From Hysterangium stoloniferum (taxonomy: Eukaryota; Basidiomycota; Agaricomycetes; Hysterangiales; Hysterangiaceae), in assembly GCA_015178975.1 (NCBI GenBank), contig WHVD01000011.1:930001-994000 (forward strand): a DNA stretch of 64,000 nucleotides. Direction: 5' to 3'. The notes under the pieces were generated by a model that had not been told where the DNA came from, did no database searches, and saw only the letters and a program-made list of their open reading frames with translations. The position numbers and the translations under genes are program-made. Positions 23,704 to 34,871 of this stretch are shown here, piece by piece (position 1 is the stretch's first letter; the number at the start of each line of letters is the position of its first letter).

Positions 23704-26700
23704 ATGTCTACTTCCAAAGAGAAACAACAAACTTTTCTCAGGAATGTAACCCACTCTGACAATATTTTCCCGCTCTCCTCCTCTCACAATGACATATCGA
23801 ATGAGCAGCGAGTAACGGAGAAAAGGGCAGAAGAGTTGCGTATTCGTCAAACGGAACTTGAGGAATTGATGGACAGGCATGACGACCATGTACGCATTAT
23901 CGCATCCCTTTTACGTGCAAAAATGTTACAACGTATGGTGGAACTACTAGGTACGAGAGGCGTTCCATCTGGACAAATTCGTGACCCTCCTTGATTACGA
24001 TTTAAAGGCGCGTCTCGATTTGTAAGGTTTGTATTCACCGTACTAACATGACATTTTAGGTGGCTAAGCAGGATAAAAGTCAGGTTTTTCGCGAGGTGTG
24101 AAGATTATGCTTGATCAGCCGTATAGTCCATTGTCTCACTATCCATAGTATAAGGCTTCGCATGACCTTTTAGTCAAGTCGGCAGAGGCTTCAGACACTG
24201 ATACACCACGAAAGACGCGTCGTGCAACTACAGAACTTCGTGTGTCTCTGGCTGCATCGATCGCTGGAGGATCAAGTTCGCTTCCTTCTACACCGTCAAA
24301 CTCGCCGCCCAAAGAGCAAGTAATGAAGGTAGGACCTTCATCTCCTAAGCGCAAGCCAAAAATTCCTCCGATTGTCATTACACCCACACTTCCGTCTTCT
24401 AAAGGAAAGGGGAAACAAGTGGTCAATACTTCTAAAGGAAAAAGGAAACAAGTGGTCAATACTACTGAAGTGAACGGGGTTGAACTGCTAAATACACATC
24501 CTGTCAATTCCCTTCCTGCCACAACTTCTGCTGGCGACGTTGCTTTATCTGAGGTCGAGACCATTGTTCCAGTCACACCCATTGACCCGATCAAGCCATC
24601 TTCACCTCAACTACCGAAGCGTGCCATGCATTCCCGTAGGGCTAAGGATGGAACCTCAGCCATATCGAGTCATACCAAGACTCCTGCAGTTCCTGAGGTG
24701 ACCCGTGGGCTCAAACGCAAAAGTGTCAGTTCCCCTTCGTTAAGTGTAAGTGGGGACACACAGACCCAAGTTGTGGATGTCGCGCCTGTCGTGGAAACTT
24801 CATTGCCCATAATCAAACGTATACGATTATTTCAACGCCCTCGCCCAGCTGTTTTCACACATCCATCTCAGGTTCCTCAGCGACCCCAGCACGATGGCTC
24901 TGTTCGAAATTACCTAGATTCGTATCTGTCCCTTGAGGATGGCGTAGATATTACGGTTGATGACTTGGACAGTCTTTCTTATGCGGAGGCAAAGACAAGA
25001 GCTCGTATACGTGATTTAAAGCAGGAAGGTCGGCTAATGTTTGATGTTACGGATGGCCTTCCGAGCTTTGTCACTGGCGAAAGTGACCACATCGAATCTC
25101 AACGACACGAAGGTCATTACGACCATCTTGTGGTTTCCGCTGCTCATGTTGGGAGAGCAATAGCTATCGACTCCATTAACAAAAAAAATACAGCCAAGAG
25201 AGTAGCGAAGGCAGTCCTTGCCTGGCATGGAAATAGGGAAGGCACTGACGTGAAACTAAAGAAGATCGAGGCTCTTCGTATGAAGACATTAGCCAAGTTT
25301 ACCGCTAAGGAGGTTGAAAAACAATGGAAAAAGGCTATCTTAGTGTGTCGTATTTCCCTCTTTTGCTCCCCATGACACTTATCGCCATATGGTAGGCTAT
25401 CCGAGAGCGACATCGAGCGATTATTGAGGCGGAAGAAGCACGACTTGGGCAAAAGCATCTTGACGCAATCCTTGACCAGTCCGGCATTATTTTAGAAGCT
25501 CAACAATTGGATTTAAGCAGAACAAGATCCAGGTCCAACAGCGTGGGAGATTGGAGTGAAGACGATGAATTAGGAGAAGAGTCTGCTAGCAATGAAGATG
25601 AAGATAATCCTGACATTGCCGGGGACCCTGAAACAGATTACAATGAGGGTGATGTTACTTTGTTATTGGGGGAGAAGAATGGTGGTTCTAGCAGAGGTAT
25701 AAGTAGTGAAGAGGACGCAAACTTTGGCTCCTCGGTTGAGGCTGTTGCTACAGGTTTCCTTGATAATTCAGCTTTTGCGTCCGTGGATTCAATGGGCTCG
25801 CCTATGTCGATTGAGGAGACTTCACGGCCTGCAACGCATTCGGCAGATGGGTGGGACGATCGCCCCGATGGTATATTTGATACAGCTTCCGCTGAAGTCA
25901 TGTCTGACGGTGGCGATTCTTCTCATAATACACCATCAATTCGATCCTTGTCAAAAGTTTCATCGAACTTCGTTGAAGATGCAGATGATGCTAATTTGAC
26001 GACTTCACCTCTTGTATTTCCCAGAGGTTATAAAGCGACCGAGACGGACGCACACCCGCCAAGTCTAATAAGTGCACATTCTGAAGAGCGAACATCTGTC
26101 TCCCTAGAACCCCATGAACCGAATAGTCCTAACGGCGTATCGGAATCTTCCAGTTCTATACTCACTTCCGCAGGTATGTTTCCTTTATCTGATGATGGCA
26201 CTAGTCAAGGAAATACTTGCCGATACATAGACGTAGATGTCCCGGGGTCAAACGACGACTTGGTAGACCACGAGGTTGATGAAGTGACAATAATGCCTGA
26301 TGATGGCTCCGACGAGCTGTTGAAAGACACGGCTCTGCATAGACTTGCAGTTGCCGTCAGCGATAACTTGAAACCTCTGCTACCCTTGGGCTCTGTTGAA
26401 CCAACGGAAGCCGATATCGTAGGGGCAGATGGCTTGGAGCCTTCGGTTATAGATGCATCTAAACCATTTGGTGTAGTCGCAAGCTCAGATTCAACGGCAG
26501 CCTTGTCTAAGTTGCCGACAGTCCAACCTAATGGAGATCATGGAGACGAAGTGACAGCCTCGATGACGTCCCCTGCCGCCGATGCTGAAACAGACATTGA
26601 AGAGGAGGAAGAGGAAGAGGATCTTCCCCCTCATTTACAGGATTTCGCAGCCACGTCTGTCGAGTGGGATCCGGAAGCTAAAGTTGGCATTCCTTTCTTG

Positions 26701-29309
26701 TTGCGAGGAATTCTTCGGCCATACCAGCAGTCTGGACTTGAATGGCTTGCTAGCCTGCATGTCAAAAATCTCAATGGTATTCTTGCTGATGAAATGGGTT
26801 TGGGGTAAGGGCAAGCTCTTTCAAATCTTAGCTCGTAATCTTACGGTCATTACGTTATTACAGCAAAACTATTCAAACAATCTCCCTGCTTGCTCATTTG
26901 GCTTGTGATCGAGGTATATGGGGTCCTCATCTCATAGTGGTTCCAACTAGTGTCTTACTCAATTGGGAAATGGAGTTCAAAAAATTCCTTCCTGGATTTA
27001 AGATTTTACCCTATCACGGTACCTTTAAACGACGGAAGGATCTGAGAGTGGGATGGAACAATAAATATGCGTTCAATGTTTGCGTCACATCGTATGCTCT
27101 TGCTAGTCGGGATGCCCATATATTCAAGCGTAAACCATGGTACTATTTGATCCTGGACGAAGCTCATATGATCAAGAATTTCAAGTCCCAGCGATGGAAC
27201 ACACTGTTGATGTTTAGATCGTTCAGACGCTTATTGCTTACAGGAACCCCACTACAGAATAATTTGACAGAGCTCTGGGCCCTTCTGCAATTCTTAATGT
27301 CTGGAACGGATTTTGCCAATGTAAAAGAATTCGGTGACTGGTTTTCCAGTAAGCATTACTTTTCTCACAGTCCGGCATCGAATTTAACATATATGACACA
27401 AGATCCACTGGAGAAAGCTATCGAGCAAGGTACAGTCATGGATGAGGAGACTCAAGCGCGTGTACGGAAGCTACACACAGTTCTGCGTCCATATCTCTTG
27501 CGTCGGCTAAAGGCAGACGTTGAAAAAGAGCTGCCCAGCAAGTTTGAACACCTTGTTATGTGTCGACTCTCTAAACGTCAACGGTTCCTTTATGACGAAT
27601 TTATGTCGCGAGCACAAACACGTGCATCCCTTGCGTCGGGTATGTATCATCAAGTTGCAAATATTCTCATGCAGTTGAGAAAGGTTTGCAACCACCCGGA
27701 TTTATTCGAGGTTCGGCCTATTGTCACGTCTTTCGCAATGTCTCGATCTGCAACAGCGGCCTTTGAAATCAAAGAGTTACTCGTACGGCGTCGTTTACTC
27801 CAAGATCATACTGACAAAGCGAATCTTGACCTCCTTGGTCTCGTCTTCATACAGCACCAAGGCAAGTCTATGATGCAAGCTCGAGCTACCCGTACTTTGG
27901 ACGCCACCCCCCGGTTACTTGTTACTGAGCTTCCTGGCGAAGCGCCGCCGCCAGATACCCGAACCATTGAAGGATTTAAACGACATATTGCATACCAACG
28001 ACGATTGGCTTCCTTTCGTCACTGGACACAAGTTGCATACACTAATCACTTACGGTGTCTCGCCTCCCCAGTTTATGGATCAGAGACAATTTCTGTTATC
28101 CGTCGCTTATATGATCCCCTAGCCCCTCCGTCAGAGACAGGCTGCAATCGACGGGGGCTATCTTACCAGTTATCAATATTGCCTACGTTAATTAAATCCA
28201 ATCTACAGAGAGAGCAAGACTCGCGGGTGTCAATCGATCGATTTGCTTTTATAACCCCGCCAGTTGTTGCTCGTGACATGGCATCTATTGCTTTGGCTGG
28301 TTTCGAACAGCAAATCCGTCAGGCTCAATGGGCGACACCAGACCTTGACAGCATCTTGCATCGAGCTAGCGTTAAATTGCAAATAGCTTTCCCGGATGCT
28401 TCTCTTATTCAATACGATTGTGGGAAATTACAAGAGCTAGCATCCTTACTCCGAACACGAGCAGCCGGCGGTCACAGAGTCTTGATCTTCACACAGATGA
28501 CAAAGGTACTCGACATCTTGGAGATATTTCTCAACTTCCATGGTTACAGATATCTTCGTCTTGATGGCGCGACAAAGATAGAGGATAGACAGTACATCAC
28601 GGAACGCTTTAACAATGATTCGAGGGTATTTGCCTTCATCGCGTCCTCTCGGTCTGGTGGCGTAGGAATTAAGTAAGAGCACATTCAATTAAATATCCAT
28701 TGCTGACCCGTTCGGCAGTTTAACTGGCGCGGATACTGTAATATTCTACGATAGCGACTTCAACCCCCAGATGGATCGCCAGTGTGAAGATCGGTAAACT
28801 GTTCTTTTCATTTCAGTTGAATCTATAATAACTATAATTGCAGCGCACACCGTATCGGGCAAATTCGGGATGTTCACATCTACCGATTTATTTCAGAGCA
28901 TACCGTTGAAGAGAGTATGTTGCGTAAGGCCAATCAAAAACGGTCACTCGACAACATTGTCATACAGCAAGGCGAGTTTGACTGGCGTAACCTGTTGATC
29001 GACGACGTGGCATTCGGGAAGGCCATAGAAGAATTCGAGGATAAGGAGGATGCTTATGCTGCACGAGTCGCCGCCGATGAGGAAGCTGTCAAGGAAGTTG
29101 AAGATCAAGCTGATTTTGCGGCTGAAGTAGAAACTGAAGAGACAGGTGGCGAGATAGGCGATCCCGGGCCGTCTGCGGCGACAGCTGAAGAAGAAGAGGA
29201 GGAGGAGGAAGAGGAAGAAGAAGAGGAGGAAGAGGAGGGAACAATTGCTGATTACATGCTTGCCGTCGTGAACCGGGATTGGGAGTGGTTCTCAACATGG
29301 CGGTTATAG
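23704..29309 (+). CDS. SWR1: SWR1-type chromatin remodelling ATPase (INO80 family)
   Basis: A Snf2-family protein of roughly 1,700 residues in several exons. An N-terminal part ([14 protein letters not shown]) passes through a 14-nt exon at 24009-24022 and then exon 24054-24107. An HSA-like segment (near 25090-25460, [15 protein letters not shown]) binds actin and Arps in this family. A long Ser/Asp-rich region follows. The ATPase core has Walker A DEMGLGKT (split by an intron near 26806), DEAH in [33 protein letters not shown], a long insertion, then [16 protein letters not shown] and the arginine-finger motif [15 protein letters not shown] 20-residue-plus Glu run is near 29188-29240. SWR1 exchanges H2A for H2A.Z. 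The split ATPase with FDWRNLL after QQGEF supports SWR1 over INO80 or FUN30. Confidence 0.92.
24398..24463 (+). repeat. 33-bp tandem duplication inside SWR1
   Basis: Two adjacent 33-nt units (24398-24430 and 24431-24463) differ at only a few bases. They encode [11 protein letters not shown] and [11 protein letters not shown] in the disordered N-terminal part of SWR1. The length is a multiple of three, so the frame is preserved. Confidence 0.85.
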
Positions 29310-29589
29310 TAAAATTGGGTTATTTTGTGTTCCTTCGAACCATGTAATTATCCATTTTGTTGTAGTCTCTGCTGTATGTATCATAGTTGTGACAAGCAGA
29401 TCAGCTTCCTTTCTTCCGTTCTTTTTTTATTTTATTTCGTGGTCACACAAGTTTTTAAAGGACCACTTTCTTCTACACAATTTATTAGGCGGACTTTCAA
29501 AGTACTTCCTTTACAAGTTAACGGTAAGATCAACCTCAAGTTCATACCATGCTAGTTTCTTACAAGCGACCTTTGTTGGATATAGCTTT

Positions 29590-30032
29590 ATGCGACGTTT
29601 ACCTTTGGTCGATGTACTACATCGTAGTACCATTATTGTAAGTCGACGAAACTTCAGTCGAAGTGGTAGTTCACGATGCCTTCCGTACGTACGGATAGGC
29701 TCTAGTCGGGATCAGTGCTCTTGGGTTGTACATGAGTCTTTCTGTCCACCAAGAGACACTCGAGAAGGGCAGAGGTAAGCTGTTGCTTGTACACGAGCCC
29801 TCCCTAAGCGAACGAACTAATCCAATGTATTTTACCGTGCATGTATACAGCGGTAATTAACCTTTCTTGCTGTTTAAAGTATTACCCAAAAATTTTAAAC
29901 AACCTTTGACAGATTATGGCGCGACGGGAGGCCGCCATGCTGAAAGAAAAAGAGGAAGTTCAGAAAGAAGAGGACTTAGCCACAGCTGCCCAGAAGATCA
30001 TTGCATCCAGGACCTCTGGAATCACCCGCTGA
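29590..30032 (+). CDS. COX14: COX14-like small mitochondrial membrane protein
   Basis: Exons 29590-29637, 29699-29774, 29851-29852 and 29913-30032 give 81 aa. The start MRRLPLVDVLHRSTII joins across a GTAAGT...GGATAG intron to ALVGISALGLYMSLSVHQ, one TM helix, then a charged tail (MARREAAMLKEKEEVQKEED) ending SGITR. The Val-x-x-x-Leu-His-Arg-x-Thr start, Leu-Val-Gly, and Tyr-Met after the helix match the Cox14 layout. Cox14 is an inner-membrane assembly factor that couples Cox1 synthesis to cytochrome oxidase assembly. The tail frame fits the helix exon only if two bases (29851-29852, CG) are retained between two introns of 76 and 60 bp. Without them the gene would have a 138-bp intron and the wrong frame. 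The start is the only nearby ATG in frame. Confidence 0.55.
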
Positions 30033-30188
30033 ACACGATCACGAACAAAGCCCGCCCCAGCGAGCATTGGCGGAACCTCATACACACCCCTGTTACAACG
30101 ACTCTGATCATTGAATTGTGAACATAGAGGGACCAATTGATAAATAGCGTAAATTACTTGCACAAGATATACTCGGCAAATTATGTAA

Positions 30189-31744
30189 TTAATATGAGAG
30201 AGACCGAGCTCTAATGTATCCCATTCCAGGGGTAGGATTTACCACCTCACGAGGCGGCGACGGCCTAGGACTAGGTAATTCATTTGCATTTGGCGTATGT
30301 CCTACGTCATCTTTTGAAAAGATTCTTCGTGGTGAAAGAAGGCTAGGAAAATTCTTTGGGGCCTCTGTGGGCGAAAGAGACTTCGGTGGCGAGGGTAGCC
30401 TTACATTTTGACCTGGTAACTCCTCTGGAGTCATTTTTGCTCGTCTACTGATGGCAGCTTCCCAGTATCCTCGCAAGACGGGGTGCGATTGAAGCTGTTT
30501 GTCGATAATAAGATTTTCCAACCCCGCAGTCAACGACGCCATTGTGCTATCCGAGGGAACAAATAGTGGTTCTGATGCTGGAACACCAGAATCCAGGTTG
30601 GCGGACGGCAATGCATCAGGGATCAATGGCAAAGCAGGGGCACCGTGCATTGCTCTAATCTCCGCAGAAAGCATTCGATACACTGTATTCACGTTTTGAG
30701 AAAAAGAGTACACTTGGTGTATGTGTTTGCGTACCTTCTCGATCCGTTGTAACCGCTACTTGTGTAAGACTATCAATGAGAGGTTTTAGAGCTTTCATCG
30801 TGAGCTCGGTTCCACGAGAGACCTCGCTCGATATTGGAAATAAAACAGGTATGATCCTTGCTATGGCAATGGACAGACTCATGTACAGTTGATGCAAGAA
30901 CAAAGTATACTGGTATGGGACACGAGTTCGAAACAGCATAGAGAGCTGAAGGAAGCCGTGATCTTCGGAAATCGTCCCACGAGAATTTATGATGAGGTAC
31001 AATTCAAGGAAAAACACAGTACATAGTAAAAGATTGCGCCACTGCCAAGTTCAGAGTTAATGTAACGTTAATGTAGAGACAGCGACAAAGCTTACATATG
31101 TGCCGGAATTTCCGACACCGAATACAGACCAGACAACAAGAAGCGCAATAGTTCCTATGTAATAGCCACTGGAAGCCAGCAAGCCGTGCTTTAGATATTC
31201 CCTAGATGTTACACAATCTTGCCAGGTCATAGCATCAGGACCAAACCTACAAGCAAATACGTGAGATAACTTGGGGTGGAGAAGAATAGGTTATAAGCAG
31301 GTACCTGTCGTATGCAAACCTCTTTAAGGGGTTATTTAACGCTTCATAGGCATCCCTAACTGCGATAAAAAGCGGTGCACCTCTCGGACCTACGCGATCG
31401 GGATGATTCCTTCTAGCAAAAGTTCTAAAAGCGGCCTTCAATGCTTGCTCATTAGCATCTGGCCTTACACCAAGGATTTGGTAGAAATTCGGTGACATGG
31501 ATAAGAAGGAATGAACAGTCGTAACGATCAGATAAGACGCCATTACAAAAGCGTAACAATAGCGCCATATCATCGCTGCTTGTAGGGAGCCTCTTGCAGG
31601 AGGTATATAGTTTGGTTTGATGAAAACCATCAGGCGAGTATACAAAATAACGGTGGTACTGGTGGCCCAATTTGGAAGAATAAACCAACCCCCGTAAATG
31701 AGGATTGTCCGTACCATAGGAGGAAGAGATGAAAATTCGAACAT
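30189..31744 (-). CDS. multi-spanning membrane J-domain (DnaJ) protein
   Basis: Starts MFEFSSLPPMVRTILIYGGW at 31744 with two N-terminal hydrophobic segments (YCYAFVMASYLIVTTVHSFL). A J domain follows: NFYQILGVRPDANEQALKAA, with the essential His-Pro-Asp in RRNHPDR, then RDAYEALNNPLKRFAYDRY. Further exons add TM helices (SGYYIGTIALLVVWSVFGV; LLLCTVFFLELYLII) and a cytosolic Pro/Ser-rich tail. The HPD motif means it can stimulate an Hsp70, probably Kar2/BiP or cytosolic Hsp70 at the ER. The N-terminal membrane segments before the J domain and several after it differ from soluble or single-pass ER J proteins. The start is the first ATG in frame; a TTG-led extension upstream is not convincing. 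Confidence 0.8.
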
Positions 31745-32498
31745 TGTGAGCCTGCTTATTGGGAAATGTGGACCCAGAGCCAACTGTCATAAAAAAACCG
31801 TCAGCATAAACATCCATAGAATACATTGCGGATAACAATCAGGAATTAAATGTGTCATCGTATCTTTGCGTCATGTCACGCCTTCCCATTGAACTGGTGC
31901 ATGTGATGCCCGACGATGTGTAGGCTTGTAACCACACGCCCCAGTATTAGTTTTGAACTAGGAAGCTTGAAACCAGCCGTTTTGATATACCATTAGGTTT
32001 GACCACATCTAGAGACCGCTTTCGTTACGGCTTGCACTTTACCGAACGTGCTTGGCTAGAATCAATGGCGCGATGCAATAACCCAGGAAACAGACGTCAA
32101 CAGGTTCGTTGCCACAATGTCGACTCCGTCCTTTACCAACGCGTGATGAACCTTACAACGCGCCAGTCGTTTAGGAGACCATTCTTGTCAGTCCTGCCTT
32201 ACAATATTTCTCGTGGACCTTTGCAGAAAATATTGAGGAAAGGACGCCTCGAGCATCGGCAGCACTCAGTCACAATGGGTGGCGTGGCAGAGGACGCAAC
32301 ATCAACCCTTTTACTAGAACATCATAGAACAGTAAATAAAAGGGTATGTACTCGCCTTGATGTCAGTTTATTTCAAGTCTTCAACCTGGCTTCTTTCGAT
32401 GTATAGTTTAGTTAGTAGGTGGCATCTAGCGTCACACCTGTGACTACAACCAAGAACAACCTTCCATAAAATGGAACGGGAGTGTTTCCCCTTTTAAG

Positions 32499-32576
32499 CT
32501 CCGCCATTGTCTCTTGCCGCCATCGTCTAGCCCTCAAGTTATTGCTTAGCCTTCCTTTGAGTAATTTTCTTTTTCG
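32499..32576 (+). repeat. dispersed repeat, copy A
   Basis: Shares strong similarity with copy B (35022-35110) in the same orientation. The 3' core AGCCTTCC(C/T)TTGAGTAATT followed by TTCTTTTTC is identical but for one base; the 5' part (CCGCC...CTTGCC.CCATC) is diverged with small gaps. The copies are about 2.5 kb apart. Family unknown. Confidence 0.7.
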
Positions 32577-32712
32577 TTGAAATCTCCACCCGGACCCCTG
32601 CTCTAGCTCTGGCACTGACAATAGAGAGATCCGTTCGTCCTTCCCGCAGGGGGTTTGGAAAATGGGTGGCACAGATATCCTTCATCCCGCCTTTCTGTCG
32701 ACCACTGGATCT

Positions 32713-32849
32713 TTGAACCATAATGGCTTATACTACACCATGCCTTGACTTCATCAACCTATTGCTGCCATGTTCCTATAGTTGAACCATAATAGCTATC
32801 CTACACTATGCTGACTTTGTTGGCCCATTGCTGCCTATGTTCCTATGAT
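32713..32849 (+). repeat. imperfect tandem duplication, about 68 bp per unit
   Basis: Unit 1 (32713-32781) and unit 2 (32782-32849) both begin TTGAACCATAAT and end near TGTTCCTAT, with substitutions and small gaps between. The pair is bounded by a 9-bp inverted repeat, CCACTGGAT at 32702-32710 and ATCCAGTGG at 32851-32859. Confidence 0.8.
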
Positions 32850-33324
32850 AATCCAGTGGCTCTTTGAAAACACAGCTTTTCTGTCTTCCCTCTCCTCATC
32901 CTGGCAGGATCCTTCAACTGCATTCTTTGGCGATATTTGTGATATGTTCGCTCCTGGCCCTTGCTCCATTCTTCTGTTGGGCTTGCTCATGTCTCCATTA
33001 ATGGAGTCTGCGGCCCCCGGATTCACTTCCACTGGGGGTCCGCTCATGGACAAAGACAATGATGGAGCGTACTAATTTCATTAGTTTGTGTTCTTTGTGA
33101 TGAGAGTGTTTCCTCTATTAAGTTCCGCCAGCACTTGGTCGATAGTATGTCCAGTTCTTCGACACACTAGATTTGAGTAGACAAGTAGACTTCATGCTGC
33201 TTTTTGCTGGGTTGTGGCTAAGACCTGGTTGGTCTGTGTGGCTGCTTTCCTATGGCGTGTTATTGTTGCGTCATGAATTATCAGCCTGGCAATAACATCC
33301 ACTGCTGTCTTTTGCTCATAAAGA

Positions 33325-34871
33325 GTGCTGATTTATGATCTCTTGAGTTTGGCACGAGCATCGCAGGTTTTCCACTGCATAATCGTTCCATTGTGGCTTG
33401 ACTTTATCCACATCCGGCGTGACCCTATCCGAATCAAGATATGGCAATTGATTGCTTCTAAACCTCATCTCGCTGCCAGAACTTGGACACTCGAATTAAT
33501 TAACGAGCCGGTTGCGTCTGAGCACTACAGCTGGAGCGCCTGTAAAGCTATTCCATAGTGTCATGATTTTGAGAACTGTAACTCTATCACATCCTTCCCC
33601 TCTATTATCCCATCTTTCTCACCACTATTTTTTGATCCACCCGGTAAACGAGACGTCTGTGCTGGGTCCGAGCTACCCGTTGGATATGCCTTCGAACCTC
33701 TATTCAAGAGCCTTGGCGACGAAACGATATGGATGAATTCTATTTTGACTTAGGGGACGACGACTCGGGACTTTTTCTAATCCATGATGACAAAATAACG
33801 GTGCCTGTGAATCTCCCCCCTATTTCCCCAGTAAGCTTGCCATAATTTGTTCACCTTGTCGTAAGTCCTTTTACATAATCAGTTACCCAATATTACGACG
33901 TTTTGCCTAACCATCGATAATGTCTCTTGGCACCATGAATCTGATAGTCTCGTCGATTGGATAATCCAATTTACAACATTGATGGATCTACAGCTAAGTT
34001 TTCTGCCAAAACCGGACAACTTTGACTTTTTGGTTATCTGGCAATGTGCATATTGGCCTTCCTTGGTTGAATTAATACTCGAAGCGGATATCAGATTATT
34101 CAGTCTGCATTTGGCGACTATTTCCACAACCCAAACGAAGAGAGCCCCTTCACAACCTTCCTCCACAATCATCAAACTATCGAACGTTTACAAATTTGCA
34201 CTCTGAAGAACTACTCAGGTTTCATCCAGCCACAGACCCTGTCTCGACTTCGTTCCCTAGTACTTGGCTTCGACTCCCATGTCGGCCCTTTCGGCAACTG
34301 GTTTCCCTTGGATATTGCTCAGCAAATAGAATACTTGGAATGTTCAATCGCAGTGGAATGCCTACCCACCTCCAAGCAATGACTTCATTACGTGTCTTCA
34401 ATGCCCTTTGTATGGATTTGAAGGTATTCAAACGTTTTGTTGAGGCTGCCCCACACATCCAACACCTTCATATTCCTTCCGCGATGTGGGACAACCCTAC
34501 CTTTATTGAACCAGTATGACTACTTCAATCCATTGAGCTCTCGTATAATAATATTAACGCCGATGTTATAGTGTCACTTGGCAGATACAGTAGTCAGTTG
34601 TCTCTTCGAGCTGAAGCATCTCGTTTGGTTGTAGGGGGAGTTCGTCGTGGATGAGGAATGTGATCTATTTCAAACGCAATACCTCATCAGTAAAATAATG
34701 GAACACGAGTCCCTCGTGTATATTGATTCCTTGACCCGGGAGCAGTGGAACTTGGCGCTTAAGGAGGCTGCCCTCAGAGGGGGATTCAAGATTCACTTAC
34801 CCTGTGTCACTATCCCGGACATAAAGGAATACGCAGGTTTCTACATCAAGAACTGTGAGAGGCAATTCTAA
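33325..34871 (+). CDS. F-box/LRR-like gene, exon structure uncertain, possibly decayed
   Basis: Coding-like blocks include LIYDLLSLARASQVFHCIIV (33334 on, resembling the second half of an F-box), MDEFYFDLGDDDSGLFLIHD (33729 on), an LRR-like block LVDWIIQFTTLMDLQLSFLP (33950 on), HNHQTIERLQICTLKNYSGF (34170 on), MTSLRVFNALCMDLKVFKRF (34379 on) and a C-terminus ending IKNCERQF at TAA 34869-34871. Frames change between blocks; introns 34033-34103 and 34301-34353 (53 bp) would reconcile two of the changes. An in-frame TAG at 34632-34634 is removed only if a 42-bp intron (34593-34634, GTCAGT...TTGTAG) is used. No F-box N-terminus is found upstream. It may be a 5'-truncated or decaying member of the family. 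Confidence 0.45.

Larger units (their letters stand above)
31745..33324. other. gene-poor stretch with repeats
   Basis: About 1.6 kb without a convincing gene. It includes an open frame (31999-32406, +) with no family resemblance, a dispersed-repeat copy (32499-32576) and a tandem pair (32713-32849). The 33102-33140 segment has partial similarity to the sequence at 32478-32510 (GAGTGTTTCC...TCCGCCA). On the minus strand at 32412-32721 short open frames rich in Lys and Arg (KKKITQRKAK) may be debris of a repeat family. Confidence 0.5.

Noticed and set aside
31999-32406. 135-codon open frame on the plus strand upstream of the repeat region
   Set aside because: It starts with TTG, has no domain and no splice partner; I could not support it as a gene.
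32845-33075. Overlapping open frames on both strands
   Set aside because: Both are short and lie between repeat pieces; neither shows a recognisable domain, so they are treated as part of the repeat-bearing spacer.
34301-34380. Frameshift in the F-box-like gene near 34374
   Set aside because: A regular 53-bp intron (34301-34353) accounts for the change of frame, so no frameshift is needed there.
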